Part shown: positions 1 to 8,306 of the stretch, piece by piece | Layout: each line of letters opens with the position of its first letter | Position numbering within the stretch: position 1 is the stretch's first letter | Assembly: GCF_900177425.1 (NCBI RefSeq) | Contig: NZ_LT840184.1 | Location: forward strand, 3,078,263-3,142,262 | Direction of reading: 5' to 3' | DNA: 64,000 bases | Source: Paenibacillus uliginis N3/975 | Lineage (GTDB): Bacteria > Bacillota > Bacilli > Paenibacillales > Paenibacillaceae | Notes under the pieces: model-generated | What the model saw: only the letters and a program-made list of their open reading frames with translations | Databases searched by the model: none | What the model was told of the DNA's origin: nothing | Translations under genes and position numbers: made by a program

Positions 1-234
1 AAACGCCAGTTAGGGTAAATACACCATTATGGGATTAGCCATATCAATAGTCAGCCGCTGCGATAAATGCAGTTGCTTGCTATCACATGGAAGGCTGCTT
101 AAATGCCGGGGCAGCCATCGACGAAATCATAGGCATGAACTGGTTATTACTAGGGAAATTTGAATACCAAATAACTTTTTTACTCCATGCGACACGCATG
201 TGTTTCTTTGTCAGAACGCCGGAATCAAAGGAGA

Positions 235-266
235 GCGCCCGCAACGTTGTGGGCGTCCTTTTTCCT
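235..266 (+). terminator. Rho-independent terminator-like hairpin
   Basis: GCGCCCGC and GTGGGCG arms around AACGTT are followed by a T-rich tract. The gene it served is not visible in positions 1-234, where I see no convincing coding sequence. Confidence 0.5.
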
Positions 267-302
267 TATTTCATGGGCATTTGATCGAACGGAAATGTAG
301 GT

Positions 303-408
303 AATTGCGCTAACGGGGAACTTTAGTTCAATAATCCAGGGAGCAGTTTGCCGCCACGGCAGCTGCTCCATTTTCTTTAAGCTATTGGGCAGATTACGTT
401 AATGAATT
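303..408 (+). repeat. Family C repeat, copy 1
   Basis: A GCGCTAACGGGGAAC motif followed by TTTAGTTCAAT, a hairpin (GGAGCAGTT / AGCTGCTCC with trailing T's), then a second, worn motif (AAGCTATTGGGCAG). The same architecture recurs near 14567, 14803, 15893, 19798, 20585 and 23873, with half copies elsewhere in the window. The hairpin could also act as a terminator. Confidence 0.6.
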
Positions 409-476
409 ATTTCCCCATTTTCTGGAGACATTGAATTCACAATCAGATAAGCATAGTTGCGACGTCCTTTTTAATT

Positions 477-691
477 TTGACTGCCTTTAGCGCTTCTGCA
501 ATATGTAATCTAAAGGTTGAAGATGTGTATTCAATACAGGTCGTTAGGAACTTCCCTGGGCCTAACAATAGGGACGAACTAGATAAAGAAGCGATTACAC
601 AAGTAGTTAGCTGGCTTCATTCTTCAAGGGAAACGAAGGTAATGGGTGAGTTTGACAATCACCCCACGCTGGCAACTTCAGACGAAAAAAA
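477..691 (+). pseudogene. Unrecognised ORF fragment ended by a family A repeat
   Basis: An open frame of about 70 codons that runs into the family A repeat at 692, so its last 19 or so codons are repeat sequence. I do not recognise the product, and no good ribosome binding site precedes it. It may be a remnant or non-coding. Confidence 0.2.
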
Positions 692-771
692 TGTCGGAGG
701 ACAAGAACATGCATTGTTAGCTGAAAAGGACAAGAACTTGTACACTTAGCCGATTAGATGATTATCTAATG
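692..771 (+). repeat. Family A repeat, copy 1 (short form)
   Basis: Starts with TGTCGGAGGACAAGAACA, then a second site GGACAAGAACTTGTACACTTAGC 29 bp further on, and finishes with the small palindrome ATTAGATGATTATCTAAT. The hairpin and terminator found in the long copies at 7548, 31506 and 57620 are absent. Confidence 0.7.
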
Positions 772-985
772 TATTTCGGTATACAGCTTAATAGTTACTT
801 CTTACTATTCCGCTCCTAATTAACATCGAGCCAATCTATCTTGCGTGTACGTTTGCAAGATTTGCACTCGACATTATAATATCCCCTGAAGCCAGAATTA
901 ATGAACTGCTGCAGATTAGTTAAGATAAAGATTGCTGTGTGGTGACGGTGGCCATGTTTGAGATATTCCAAGTCCGAACAGATTC

Positions 986-1014
986 TTGACAACTTGGTAA
1001 TAATAAATTATTGT
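986..1014 (+). promoter_or_regulatory. Sigma-A type promoter for the gltX leader
   Basis: TTGACA at 986-991 and TATTGT at 1009-1014 are separated by 17 bp, and the T-box leader starts just downstream. The preceding stretch, 772-985, shows no gene I can support. Confidence 0.6.
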
Positions 1015-1049
1015 ATTAGCAAGTAAATCCACATATTGTAAAATGCAGT

Positions 1050-1302
1050 GAAGAGGAAGAGTAATTAATCACTCGAATCTTAGAGAGCCCATGCTGGTGA
1101 AATTGGGTATTCGAGCTTAATGAATGAAGCCTTGGAGTAGTAGACCGAAAAATTGGAGTAGGTCTACCGGGGATTTTCCGTTAAAGAAATGTGCAGCAAG
1201 ATAATGAATTGTTGCATAATGAGCGGGTTTTTAACCAATTTAGGTGGTAACGCGGAAGCAAGCCTTTCGTCCTTTAACAGGATGAAGGGCTTTTTATTTT
1301 GA
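1050..1302 (+). promoter_or_regulatory. T-box riboswitch leader
   Basis: The order of elements fits a tRNA-sensing T-box. There is an AGAGAG bulge region at about 1083, a distal-loop-like segment, and then a GAA-containing stretch at about 1122 that could be a Glu specifier. A T-box-like sequence, AGGTGGTAACGCG, lies at 1242-1254 (the usual form is AGGGTGGNACCGCG; the TGGT core that pairs with the tRNA acceptor end is kept). A strong terminator follows, AGCCTTTCGTCC / GGATGAAGGGCT plus T's, at 1260-1300. Uncharged cognate tRNA would be expected to favour the antiterminator and switch on the synthetase gene that follows. The specifier assignment is my guess from position. Confidence 0.85.
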
Positions 1303-1321
1303 ACCTATAGGGGGATATGAT

Positions 1322-2980
1322 ATGTCAAATGAGAACATGGCAGAACTGTTATTCCCGAATGTTGGGCAGTTACCGACTGATATTTATTCACTTTATCCGC
1401 TAAGAAATTTGTCTACATCTGCTATGGTGACACGTTTTGCACCGAGCCCAACGGGTTCATTGAATATTGGTGGGCTTTACGCAACTTTAATATCGGAAAG
1501 ATTAGCCCACCAAAGTAATGGAGTCTTTTTCCTGCGTATCGAAGACACAGATAAAAAACGCGAAATAAAAGGCAGCATCGAAAACATTATCAATTCATTG
1601 TTATACTTCGGGATTCATTTTGATGAGGGACCTACCTTATCAGGTGACGATAAGGGTGCTTACGGACCCTATAAACAAAGCTCACGAATACAAATCTATA
1701 AGGTATTTATTAAGCACTTAGTGCGAACAGGATTAGCATATCCTTGCTTCTGTGATACGGACGATTTACAAAAGATAAGAATAAGCCAGCAGAACTTAAA
1801 AGTAACAACAGGTTATTATGGTCAATGGGCTAAACATCGAGATATTTCTTTTCAACAAGCCAAAGAAGAGATTTTGAATGGTAAACCGTTTGTTATTAGA
1901 CTTAGATCTTCAGGGTCATCAGACAGGAGAATAATGTACAATGATTTGGTGAAAGGTCCGATTGAGTTACCTGAAAATGACCAAGATATTGTTATAATGA
2001 AAACGGATGGTTTACCAACATACCACTTTGCTCATGCCATAGATGATTATCTGATGGGTACAACCCATGTCATTAGGGGCGATGAATGGCTTTCATCTGT
2101 GCCTACCCATATTCAGTTGTTTGAAACCTTAGGTTTTAGAATACCGGAATATGGACATATTGCTCCAATAATGAAGCAAGTCGGAGCTTCTAAACGGAAA
2201 TTCAGTAAACGTAAGGATCTTGATGGTACCGCTGAATATTACAAAGAACAAGGATACCCAGGAGTAGCTATAGGTGAATACTTCATGAATCTCATCAATT
2301 CTGACTTTGAAGAATGGAGGATGGCAAACCCTCATAAATCATTTAGAGACTTTTTTATCTATACTGATAAAATGAATGTCAGTGGTGCCTTATTAGACAT
2401 GAATAAACTGGGTGACATCAGCAAGGATGTTATCTCAAGGCTCACGGGTAAACAAGTATTTGACCATTTATACACTTGGTCAAAGGAATTTGATTCTGAG
2501 CTATATACTTTAATTGACAAGAATAAGGAATACACTGTAAACATTCTAAATATAGGTCGAACGATTGAGAAACCAAGAAAAGATTATTCAAAGTGGTCAG
2601 ATGTGAAGACAATGATTGCTTTCTTTTATGACGAATGGTTTAAAAAGGATGTATTGAGTGGCTATAAGTTACCTACAAATGTAAGTTTTGATGTTGCGAA
2701 AGAAATTGTATTAGGTTTCAGCAAAACTTATAGGTTTAATAATGAAAAGGAAGCTTGGTTCCATGAAATTAAAGAACTTGCTGAGGAACTCGGATTTGCA
2801 AAGGATATGAAGCAATATAAAGCCAACCCTAACAGTTACAAGGGGCATGTTGGTGATGTAGCAATGGTAATTAGGCGCGCTCTAACTAACAGAACCAATA
2901 CACCTGATTTGTTTGATATTATGAAAGTAATGGGCGAAAATAGGGTTTTTGAACGAATGCAGAGATTTATAAGGATTTAA
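1322..2980 (+). CDS. gltX: Glutamyl-tRNA synthetase paralogue (class I, GluRS type)
   Basis: Predicted to charge tRNA with glutamate in the cytoplasm. The class I signature region FAPSPTGSLNIGG (from about residue 39) replaces HIGH with the GluRS-like NIGG form. RIEDTD follows at about residue 72, and a KMSKS equivalent, KRKFSKRKD, lies at about residues 289-297. At 552 residues it is longer than the usual 470-500 of bacterial GluRS, with an N-terminal extension of some 35 residues. The ATG follows GGGGGATATGAT. It stands alone behind its own T-box and is closed by its own terminator. The length and the T-box suggest a second, inducible GluRS rather than the housekeeping copy, for example one used under starvation or inhibitor stress; that role is inference. 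Confidence 0.85.
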   Translation: MSNENMAELLFPNVGQLPTDIYSLYPLRNLSTSAMVTRFAPSPTGSLNIGGLYATLISERLAHQSNGVFFLRIEDTDKKREIKGSIENIINSLLYFGIHFDEGPTLSGDDKGAYGPYKQSSRIQIYKVFIKHLVRTGLAYPCFCDTDDLQKIRISQQNLKVTTGYYGQWAKHRDISFQQAKEEILNGKPFVIRLRSSGSSDRRIMYNDLVKGPIELPENDQDIVIMKTDGLPTYHFAHAIDDYLMGTTHVIRGDEWLSSVPTHIQLFETLGFRIPEYGHIAPIMKQVGASKRKFSKRKDLDGTAEYYKEQGYPGVAIGEYFMNLINSDFEEWRMANPHKSFRDFFIYTDKMNVSGALLDMNKLGDISKDVISRLTGKQVFDHLYTWSKEFDSELYTLIDKNKEYTVNILNIGRTIEKPRKDYSKWSDVKTMIAFFYDEWFKKDVLSGYKLPTNVSFDVAKEIVLGFSKTYRFNNEKEAWFHEIKELAEELGFAKDMKQYKANPNSYKGHVGDVAMVIRRALTNRTNTPDLFDIMKVMGENRVFERMQRFIRI

Positions 2981-2987
2981 AGTAAAA

Positions 2988-3018
2988 TGACCGGTCGGAA
3001 CGCCGGTCATTTTTTTGT
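2988..3018 (+). terminator. Terminator after gltX
   Basis: ATGACCGG / CCGGTCAT arms around a short loop, followed by seven T's, eight bases beyond the gltX stop codon. Confidence 0.85.
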
Positions 3019-3058
3019 CTGCTGGGGGTTTGGGTTTAGGGATTAAAAAAACGATAAT

Positions 3059-3478
3059 TTAACCCAAGAATGAGATGGAACGTTTCACTTTCCTTGCAAA
3101 TGCTATGGGATCATCGAGTGATTCCCAGTGAACATACATCAGACGGGGATTCTCAAACAGCCAGTGATTGTGGACAGCCGTTACTTTTATCCCGTTATTT
3201 CGAAGATTCGACAGCAATCGATTCACTTGGTTTTGGAAGAGTGCCGTTTCCCCTAAACAGAGCGCGCGACCTGAACTGTCCAGTGATTCAAACGAGAAGA
3301 GCTGATAACGGATCAAAGGAGACGTGGTACGTCTGCCTAAAATAGATGCGTTTACTCTCCTATTTCTGGAGACAAAACAAACCGGGCCTTTTGTAATTTC
3401 ATGCTCAGTTCCACCTAAAATGGTCGAGAATTGATTACATAGTCTTTTAAAGCGAGGACTTGCTTTTACTTCCGCCAT
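3059..3478 (-). CDS. DUF1259 family protein (second of a tandem pair)
   Basis: A 139-residue protein matching the DUF1259 (LppY/LpqO-like) family. Features seen are an ILGRR segment at about residue 47, LCLGETALFQNQVN at about residues 74-87, the family hallmark GIKVTAVHNHWL at about 96-107, and MYVHWESLDDP near the end. No signal peptide is visible, so it is probably cytoplasmic. It lies 54 bp downstream of a close paralogue on the same strand, so the two are likely co-transcribed and arose by tandem duplication. The function of the family is not established. Confidence 0.7.
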   Translation of the reverse strand: MAEVKASPRFKRLCNQFSTILGGTEHEITKGPVCFVSRNRRVNASILGRRTTSPLIRYQLFSFESLDSSGRALCLGETALFQNQVNRLLSNLRNNGIKVTAVHNHWLFENPRLMYVHWESLDDPIAFARKVKRSISFLG

Positions 3479-3532
3479 ACGAAATCATCCTCTCATGAAA
3501 TAATATAAATACAACTATATAGCTCAACTGCA

Positions 3533-3952
3533 TTAACCCAAGAATGCAATGGATTCTTTTGTTTTTCTGGCAAACGCAACAGGATTGTCAATCGATTCCC
3601 AATGCATATACATTAAACGAGGCTGTTCTTTTAGCCAGTGATTATGAAGCGCTGTTACTTTTATCCCACGTTTACGGAGATTCGACATTAAGCGATTAGC
3701 CTGGTTTTGATGTACGGCAGTCTCACCCAAACAAAGCGCGCGGCCCGACTTATCAAGCGATTCAAACGAAAACATTTGCATTTGAACCAAAGGGGAACGC
3801 GTTCTTCTTCCTAAGATCGACTCCCTTAAGTTCGTCATCCGCGTGACAAAACAAACCGGACCTTCTTCAATTTCCGATTCGCCGCCTAGGATTCTTCCAA
3901 ATTGGGTGCAGAGCCTTTTGAATTGTGGGCTCACCTTAACTTGTTCAGCCAT
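3533..3952 (-). CDS. DUF1259 family protein (first of a tandem pair)
   Basis: Paralogue of the next gene downstream: they share SPxFKRLC, ILGRRT.SPL, FSFESLD.SGRALCLGETA, GIKVTA.HNHWL and HWES. I chose the ATG at 3952 because AAAGGAGG stands seven bases before it; the frame also has an ATG seven codons upstream. Product length is 139 residues. About 450 bp separate it from the next convincing gene upstream, which would contain its promoter. Confidence 0.75.
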   Translation of the reverse strand: MAEQVKVSPQFKRLCTQFGRILGGESEIEEGPVCFVTRMTNLRESILGRRTRSPLVQMQMFSFESLDKSGRALCLGETAVHQNQANRLMSNLRKRGIKVTALHNHWLKEQPRLMYMHWESIDNPVAFARKTKESIAFLG

Positions 3953-4074
3953 TATAAATCCTCCTTTAATCATATTCTAAGTATCTTATGATCAAAGGAG
4001 AAAATTGTATTGGACCAATAACTTATGTTACAAGAATAAAAAAACATGTTACATGTTTTTAAATCCTTAACCTC

Positions 4075-4215
4075 ATGATACCGTGGCCGATCTGGTGGGT
4101 ACGCCGTCCGCGCTAACAGCTGCAGCATTGACTCCAAGCAAGGCGATAATAACCACAATGAGCGTAAAGGCTAGTGTTGCATTTTGGATAATGATGAACC
4201 AGGGAGGGCAACTGC
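4075..4215 (-). pseudogene. 3' remnant of a membrane protein gene
   Basis: On the minus strand a hydrophobic tail (residues like TLAFTLIVVIIALLGVN followed by a short polar end) terminates in TGA near 4075. Upstream the frame continues only after a shift (ADAVALPGSS). It looks like the last transmembrane helix of a transporter such as an MFS exporter, with the rest of the gene gone. The family assignment is weak. Confidence 0.3.
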
Positions 4216-4402
4216 ATCGGCTATCCAGACTGCGCGGCGAGAAGACCCTCTCGTCCAGATGAATGTAAACATGAAGGGGGAATGGAATAGATTATTAGTA
4301 GTTGGGAAGGTGGGAGAAATACGGCTGCAATCCTAAGAATACATTGTCTTTTTTCTGGTAAAATAGAATTCAAACTATAAGACAGGTAGAAGGAGTGCGG
4401 CA

Positions 4403-5218
4403 ATGATTTATTTAAGAAGCTTTAAGCTTTCTGATTATACGGATCGAAATCCCAACATATACCCTGATTATGTATTTAAGCACGTGGCTGGAGAGGTGCT
4501 TTTGTTTGATCGAATTACTGTGTTGTATGGCAATAACGGTAGCGGAAAATCCACTTTACTCAATGTAATTTCCAACAAGCTAGGAATCTCGGGGGCTGAA
4601 AGAATGACAAGCTATGGGCATAGTATTTATGCTCAGCGATTCCTTGATTTGAGTAGCTATCAGCTTGGGCATGATGAGCAAGAGCATGAAATCAGGCAAC
4701 TTCCAGAAGGAAGCCGATATATGAAATCAGAGGATATTTTATATGAGATCAAGAAGATACAGCAATCTTCCGTGCTGCGTGAGGGAATAATGTATGAGCA
4801 GATTAACAAAGGGATGAGCAAGGCTCAGGCAGCACAATATGAAGCTTCGTATGCGTTTAAGAAGAAGCTGGAGAACATTCAATTTTCACAAGAAAAATAC
4901 TCTAATGGAGAAACGTCCATGCAGTTTTTTGAGGAATATCTGCTACCAGGGCAATTGTATTTATTGGACGAGCCGGAAACGTCACTTTCTCCTGCTAATC
5001 AAATAAGAATGGCAGAACAAATAAATGAGCTGGCACGATATTTTGATAGTCAATTTATTATTGCCACTCATTCTCCCTTTGTTTTAGGCACGTTACATGC
5101 AAAAATTTATAATCTGGATGCCAAGCCTCTTCAAACAGCAGAATGGTTTGAACTAGACAATGTACAATTTTTTTATCAATCTTTCAATAAGCATAAGCAA
5201 TTGTTTGAAAGAGAGTAG
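4403..5218 (+). CDS. AAA family ATPase (ABC/RecF-like fold)
   Basis: A 271-residue soluble ATPase. The Walker A motif GNNGSGKST lies at about residues 44-52, Walker B LYLLDEPE at about 192-199, and an H-loop-like ATHSPF at about 222-227. The central part, residues 100-170, is polar and probably helical. It resembles the single-domain AAA_15/AAA_21 proteins, whose roles vary and include defence and DNA metabolism. The ATG is preceded by AGAAGGAGTGCGGCA. No partner gene adjoins it, so a specific function cannot be assigned. Confidence 0.7.
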   Translation: MIYLRSFKLSDYTDRNPNIYPDYVFKHVAGEVLLFDRITVLYGNNGSGKSTLLNVISNKLGISGAERMTSYGHSIYAQRFLDLSSYQLGHDEQEHEIRQLPEGSRYMKSEDILYEIKKIQQSSVLREGIMYEQINKGMSKAQAAQYEASYAFKKKLENIQFSQEKYSNGETSMQFFEEYLLPGQLYLLDEPETSLSPANQIRMAEQINELARYFDSQFIIATHSPFVLGTLHAKIYNLDAKPLQTAEWFELDNVQFFYQSFNKHKQLFERE

Positions 5219-5219
5219 G

Positions 5220-5775
5220 ACAGACACAGATTGTAGCTTTTCATCTGAGCCGGGGTGGGCACAACGGCAAGCGGGCGCCGGCGTCGCAGTGGGCGGGAAT
5301 CTTTGTAATAGGCGGCGCGGTCGACGTACGACCAACTGAAGGACAGTTCCAATTCGGTGAAACAGAAAGTGTGTTGAGGACCACAAGGGGCTGTTCGAAG
5401 AGCATCTCTTTGTCATCGGTGGCACGTCCGCCGACGGACTCGGGCCGCATCGGCTGGCTTCCGGATTCACTGCCCATAGGTAACCGGTCGGAGTACGGTG
5501 AATTCCATTCCTTCCATAGGCATGAAGCACCCGGTGTTGATGCGGGTGAACAGGGAAGGGCGGTGAGATGCTAGTGGCGCAGGGGGCGGGCTGTCAGAGA
5601 GGCGTCATCTTCTTTCGTGAAAAACGTCGCAACCAACTGAAGCATAGCTTCCATAGAAGCGAGCTACCCGCCGACGGAGAGGGTGAATCAGGAGAGTTCT
5701 GTGAGGCGGGTGGCGTTGCCGCCGCAGGAGGACGGGGCGAAGATTCGTCGGAGTTGTCAACGTAGGAGCTCCATC
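5220..5775. other. GC-rich decayed segment without a recognisable gene
   Basis: Markedly GC-richer than its neighbours, with short open frames on both strands but none with a start signal or a family match I can name. Two similar short stretches (ACCAACTGAA at about 5329 and 5633) hint at an old internal duplication. It is probably the remains of transferred DNA. Confidence 0.3.
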
Positions 5776-5780
5776 GGATA

Positions 5781-6521
5781 CTATAGTTTTCTTGCTTTGA
5801 CTACAAAAGTTACAGGAAGCATCTTTGCTTTTTTTGCAAAATCGCTGTTATCGTCCCGCGATTGCATAATTTCATCATCAGATTGCTCAATCAGTTGCTC
5901 AATTACAAATCCTGCTTTTGCCAACGCATTCACATAGGTTGATAGTTTACGATCCGATAATGTTAGCGCACCTTCATCAAGAGATACCGAATACCAAGAT
6001 TCATCGAAATAACATTTTTTAAAAGCAAGCATATTATTTTCTGCAACAACACATTTGTGTATAGGGTGAGACCAACTGAAAATAAATACACCGTCTTTTT
6101 TAAGGTAAGAAGCGATCCGGCAAAAAGTACCCTCAAGGTCGGTGGTCCAGCCTATGGCATAAATCGAATAAACAAAGTCAAAATAATCCACTGGTATGCC
6201 ACATTCTTCTTCCATGGGAGAACAGATCAATTTTGCTGAAAGACCGCATGCCTTCAAATGTTGCGTTGCCTTTTCGATTTGTTTTTCTGATATATCCACA
6301 GCCCATAGTTCAGATGCTTTGCGTTCCCCCTGATATTGCAAGGATTGACCGTTTCCACAGCCTATCTCCAGCATCTTTTTCCCTGAGACATCGCCAAAAA
6401 GCTGGCATTTTTCTTCTGAGACAAATGCTCCATAAAAAGGAAGCACGATTGCTCCTAAGAAGTCATTTCCTTTTGTATCCCAATAGAAGCTGTTTGTTTT
6501 ATAAACAGAATTCTTGTCCAT
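5781..6521 (-). CDS. SAM-dependent methyltransferase (class I, UbiE/BioC-like fold)
   Basis: A 246-residue cytosolic methyltransferase of unknown substrate. SAM-binding motif I is MLEIGCGNGQSL at about residues 49-60. The acidic end of strand 2 is LWAVDIS (about 73), and the post-motif region FDFVYSIYAIGW lies at about 114-125. The start was set at ATG 6521 because GGAAGGAC precedes it; the open frame extends 65 codons further upstream but that part looks non-coding. The carboxyl end carries an unstructured-looking DDEIMQSRDDNSD stretch. No operon partners are evident. Confidence 0.75.
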   Translation of the reverse strand: MDKNSVYKTNSFYWDTKGNDFLGAIVLPFYGAFVSEEKCQLFGDVSGKKMLEIGCGNGQSLQYQGERKASELWAVDISEKQIEKATQHLKACGLSAKLICSPMEEECGIPVDYFDFVYSIYAIGWTTDLEGTFCRIASYLKKDGVFIFSWSHPIHKCVVAENNMLAFKKCYFDESWYSVSLDEGALTLSDRKLSTYVNALAKAGFVIEQLIEQSDDEIMQSRDDNSDFAKKAKMLPVTFVVKARKL

Positions 6522-6664
6522 GCCGACGTCCTTCCCAAATATAAATAATATGAGCCTAAACGTATATCCCGACTTGCGCGTTATGACAATAACACATATC
6601 GAACACGAACACTCTGCGCTATTGACCCCAAAATAATGTACCATTTTTCTATGAACAATTCCAC

Positions 6665-6865
6665 CTAAAATCTTCCATCCAGCATCCATTGGATCTCGTA
6701 GACATGACCGACCCATCCTGTGGCAATGGTAACGACCTGCAGCATGATATCAGTAAAGTACACCTCTCCGGAGCAATTTGTGATAACCAGACGGATGGTG
6801 ATGGAGCGCAGTCTGCCATAGCCCTTGGGCGAGGCGTCCCGCGCCACATGCTGGAAATATGCCAT
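6665..6865 (-). pseudogene. Fragment resembling a phage structural protein
   Basis: The minus strand encodes about 66 residues beginning MAYFQHVARDASPKGYGRL and including VGHVYEIQWMLDG. It reminds me of small virion or tail-associated proteins from Firmicute prophages, but I cannot name the family. No other phage genes surround it. Confidence 0.25.
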
Positions 6866-7247
6866 ATCGTATTTTCTATCCGATGGATTAAAGGATAGTA
6901 ATATTAGTCTTTACGAAGCATTCGTGCTCAATAGCGAAGAAATTAAATTCAGAAGAGTGGGTTATACAAGACCAGCATGGAACGGCAGGGTAAGAATAGG
7001 GACTTGCCTTGCGATCCTAAATCAGAAACTCATAGCACATATTTGCAAAGAACAAGCTGAAATTGATAAACTTAAAGCATGGGGACAAGAAGCGTATAAC
7101 CAAAATACTGAGGTAAGAGCACATTATATTTTGGATAGATACGCTCAATATCTTGTCGAAACTGATTCACCAGAATACCTGAAGAACTTACTGGCTATTA
7201 GAAATAGTTTTAAGCAGTTAGGTCCTGATGTTGGACCATATGGATGA
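6825..7247 (+). CDS. Unrecognised ORF, probably a gene fragment
   Basis: An open frame of 140 codons whose later part (from about 6895) has a native-like, AT-rich codon pattern and a charged helical region (KEQAEIDKLKAWGQEAYNQ). The first 24 codons overlap the phage-like fragment on the other strand, so the true 5' end is probably missing. A short following frame at 7231-7319 (MLDHMDEYKKEL...) may be the end of the same gene after a shift. I do not recognise the family. Confidence 0.3.
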   Translation: MGEASRATCWKYAISYFLSDGLKDSNISLYEAFVLNSEEIKFRRVGYTRPAWNGRVRIGTCLAILNQKLIAHICKEQAEIDKLKAWGQEAYNQNTEVRAHYILDRYAQYLVETDSPEYLKNLLAIRNSFKQLGPDVGPYG

Positions 7248-7352
7248 ATATAAGAAGGAACTAGATGGAGAAGTTGAAGATTTGATTGTTGAACTTAACC
7301 TCAAATCAGGGGAAATATGAAATGAGTAAAGGTGATATTTTCACCAGGCTCA

Positions 7353-7385
7353 TTGCGCTAACGGGTACGATAGTTGAATGTCCCA
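7353..7385 (+). repeat. Family C half repeat
   Basis: GCGCTAACGGGTACGATAGTTGAAT matches the left motif of the family C repeat. The hairpin half is missing and the strong terminator at 7401 follows directly. Confidence 0.5.
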
Positions 7386-7400
7386 TGAATAGGCTCCCGT

Positions 7401-7452
7401 AAAAACGCGAGACAAAACTGTAATTCAAGTTTAGTCTCGCGTTTTATATTTA
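7401..7452 (+). terminator. Strong bidirectional terminator hairpin
   Basis: AAAACGCGAGAC and GTCTCGCGTTTT form long complementary arms around a loop containing a second inner pairing, flanked by A's on the left and T's on the right. Confidence 0.8.
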
Positions 7453-7547
7453 AGCAAAGTTGTGTCGTTTATTAAAACAGTTTTGTGTTGTTACCAACTC
7501 ATTATTTTGCATCTGCAAAAATGGGGAATATAATGTATGACACTAAA

Positions 7548-7698
7548 TGTCGGAGGACAAGAACATACACGCATAAGAAGTCGCACAATCCGCGGCTTTT
7601 TTGTTTTAACGTGCAAGTTCTTGTCCCGAGCTGAGGACAAGAACTTGCATCATTAGCCGAAATGGACAAGAACTTATATTCATAGCCGATTAGATGAT
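7548..7698 (+). repeat. Family A repeat, copy 2 (long form)
   Basis: TGTCGGAGGACAAGAACA at the left end is followed by a terminator-like hairpin (GTCGC / GCGGC with TTTTTTG). Next comes a perfect 15-bp inverted repeat (7612-7626 and 7635-7649, loop CGAGCTGA), then a further GGACAAGAACTT site and GCCGATTAGAT. The element contains no ORF. Stretches 7453-7547 and 7699-7840 show no gene. Confidence 0.8.
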
Positions 7699-7862
7699 GA
7701 AAATTTCTTCACGTTACAGACATCAATACGACAAGTGTCTAAAACATTCAGATTACTTTATCCGTTTGAAGAAAAACAGAAACAATGACATACTGGTGTC
7801 AGTAATGGTTGCTTATAATGGCAATTAAAACCAATAATAGTTATCTTAGGAGGAAATTGAGT

Positions 7863-8297
7863 GTGAGCGCAAAACAAACATTACGAGGATTTGCGACCAT
7901 AAGTTACTGGGCAGATGATATGGAGGCGGCAAAGGCCTGGTACTCGGAGCTGCTGGGCAGTGCGCCTTACTTCGAACGCTTAGGACCAGATGGTCAACTA
8001 GCTTATGCCGAGTTTCGCCTTGGAGACTACCAGCAAGAACTGGGTCTGATCGATCGCCGTTTTGCTCCTGCGCGTGCAACGGCTGGCCCCGGTGGTGCCC
8101 TCATGTACTGGCATGTTGATGATATAGAAGCCACACTTAACAATTTGAAGGCCAAGGGAGCGGAAGAGTACAAACCGCTCGTACATCGTGGGGAGGGATT
8201 CATCACGGCTTCCGTCACGGATCCATTTGGTAACGTGCTGGGTATTATGTACAATCAGCACTATTTGGAGATGCTGAATTCCAGAATTCAGGGGTGA
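7863..8297 (+). CDS. VOC superfamily protein (glyoxalase/bleomycin-resistance fold)
   Basis: Start set at GTG 7863, nine bases after AGGAGG (7848-7853); the upstream ATG at 7809 lacks a site. The 144-residue product is a single VOC domain: an ISYWADDMEAAKAWYSELLG opening, a central AYAEFRLGDYQQELGLIDR, MYWHVDDIEATL at mid-length, and the closing TDPFGNVLGIMYN typical of the fold. VOC proteins bind metal or small ligands and include lyases, dioxygenases and drug-binding proteins, so the substrate is open. The stop is nine bases before the next gene, suggesting an operon. Confidence 0.75.
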   Translation: MSAKQTLRGFATISYWADDMEAAKAWYSELLGSAPYFERLGPDGQLAYAEFRLGDYQQELGLIDRRFAPARATAGPGGALMYWHVDDIEATLNNLKAKGAEEYKPLVHRGEGFITASVTDPFGNVLGIMYNQHYLEMLNSRIQG

Positions 8298-8306
8298 CCA
8301 GAATAA

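Noticed and set aside
692..771. Family A direct repeats as a CRISPR array
   Set aside because: Only two or three sites occur per locus at a 29-bp step with no unique spacers of constant length, and no cas genes are present.
5329..5660. ACCAACTGAA repeats as another mobile-element family
   Set aside because: Only two short similar stretches, with no consistent ends and no copies elsewhere in the window.
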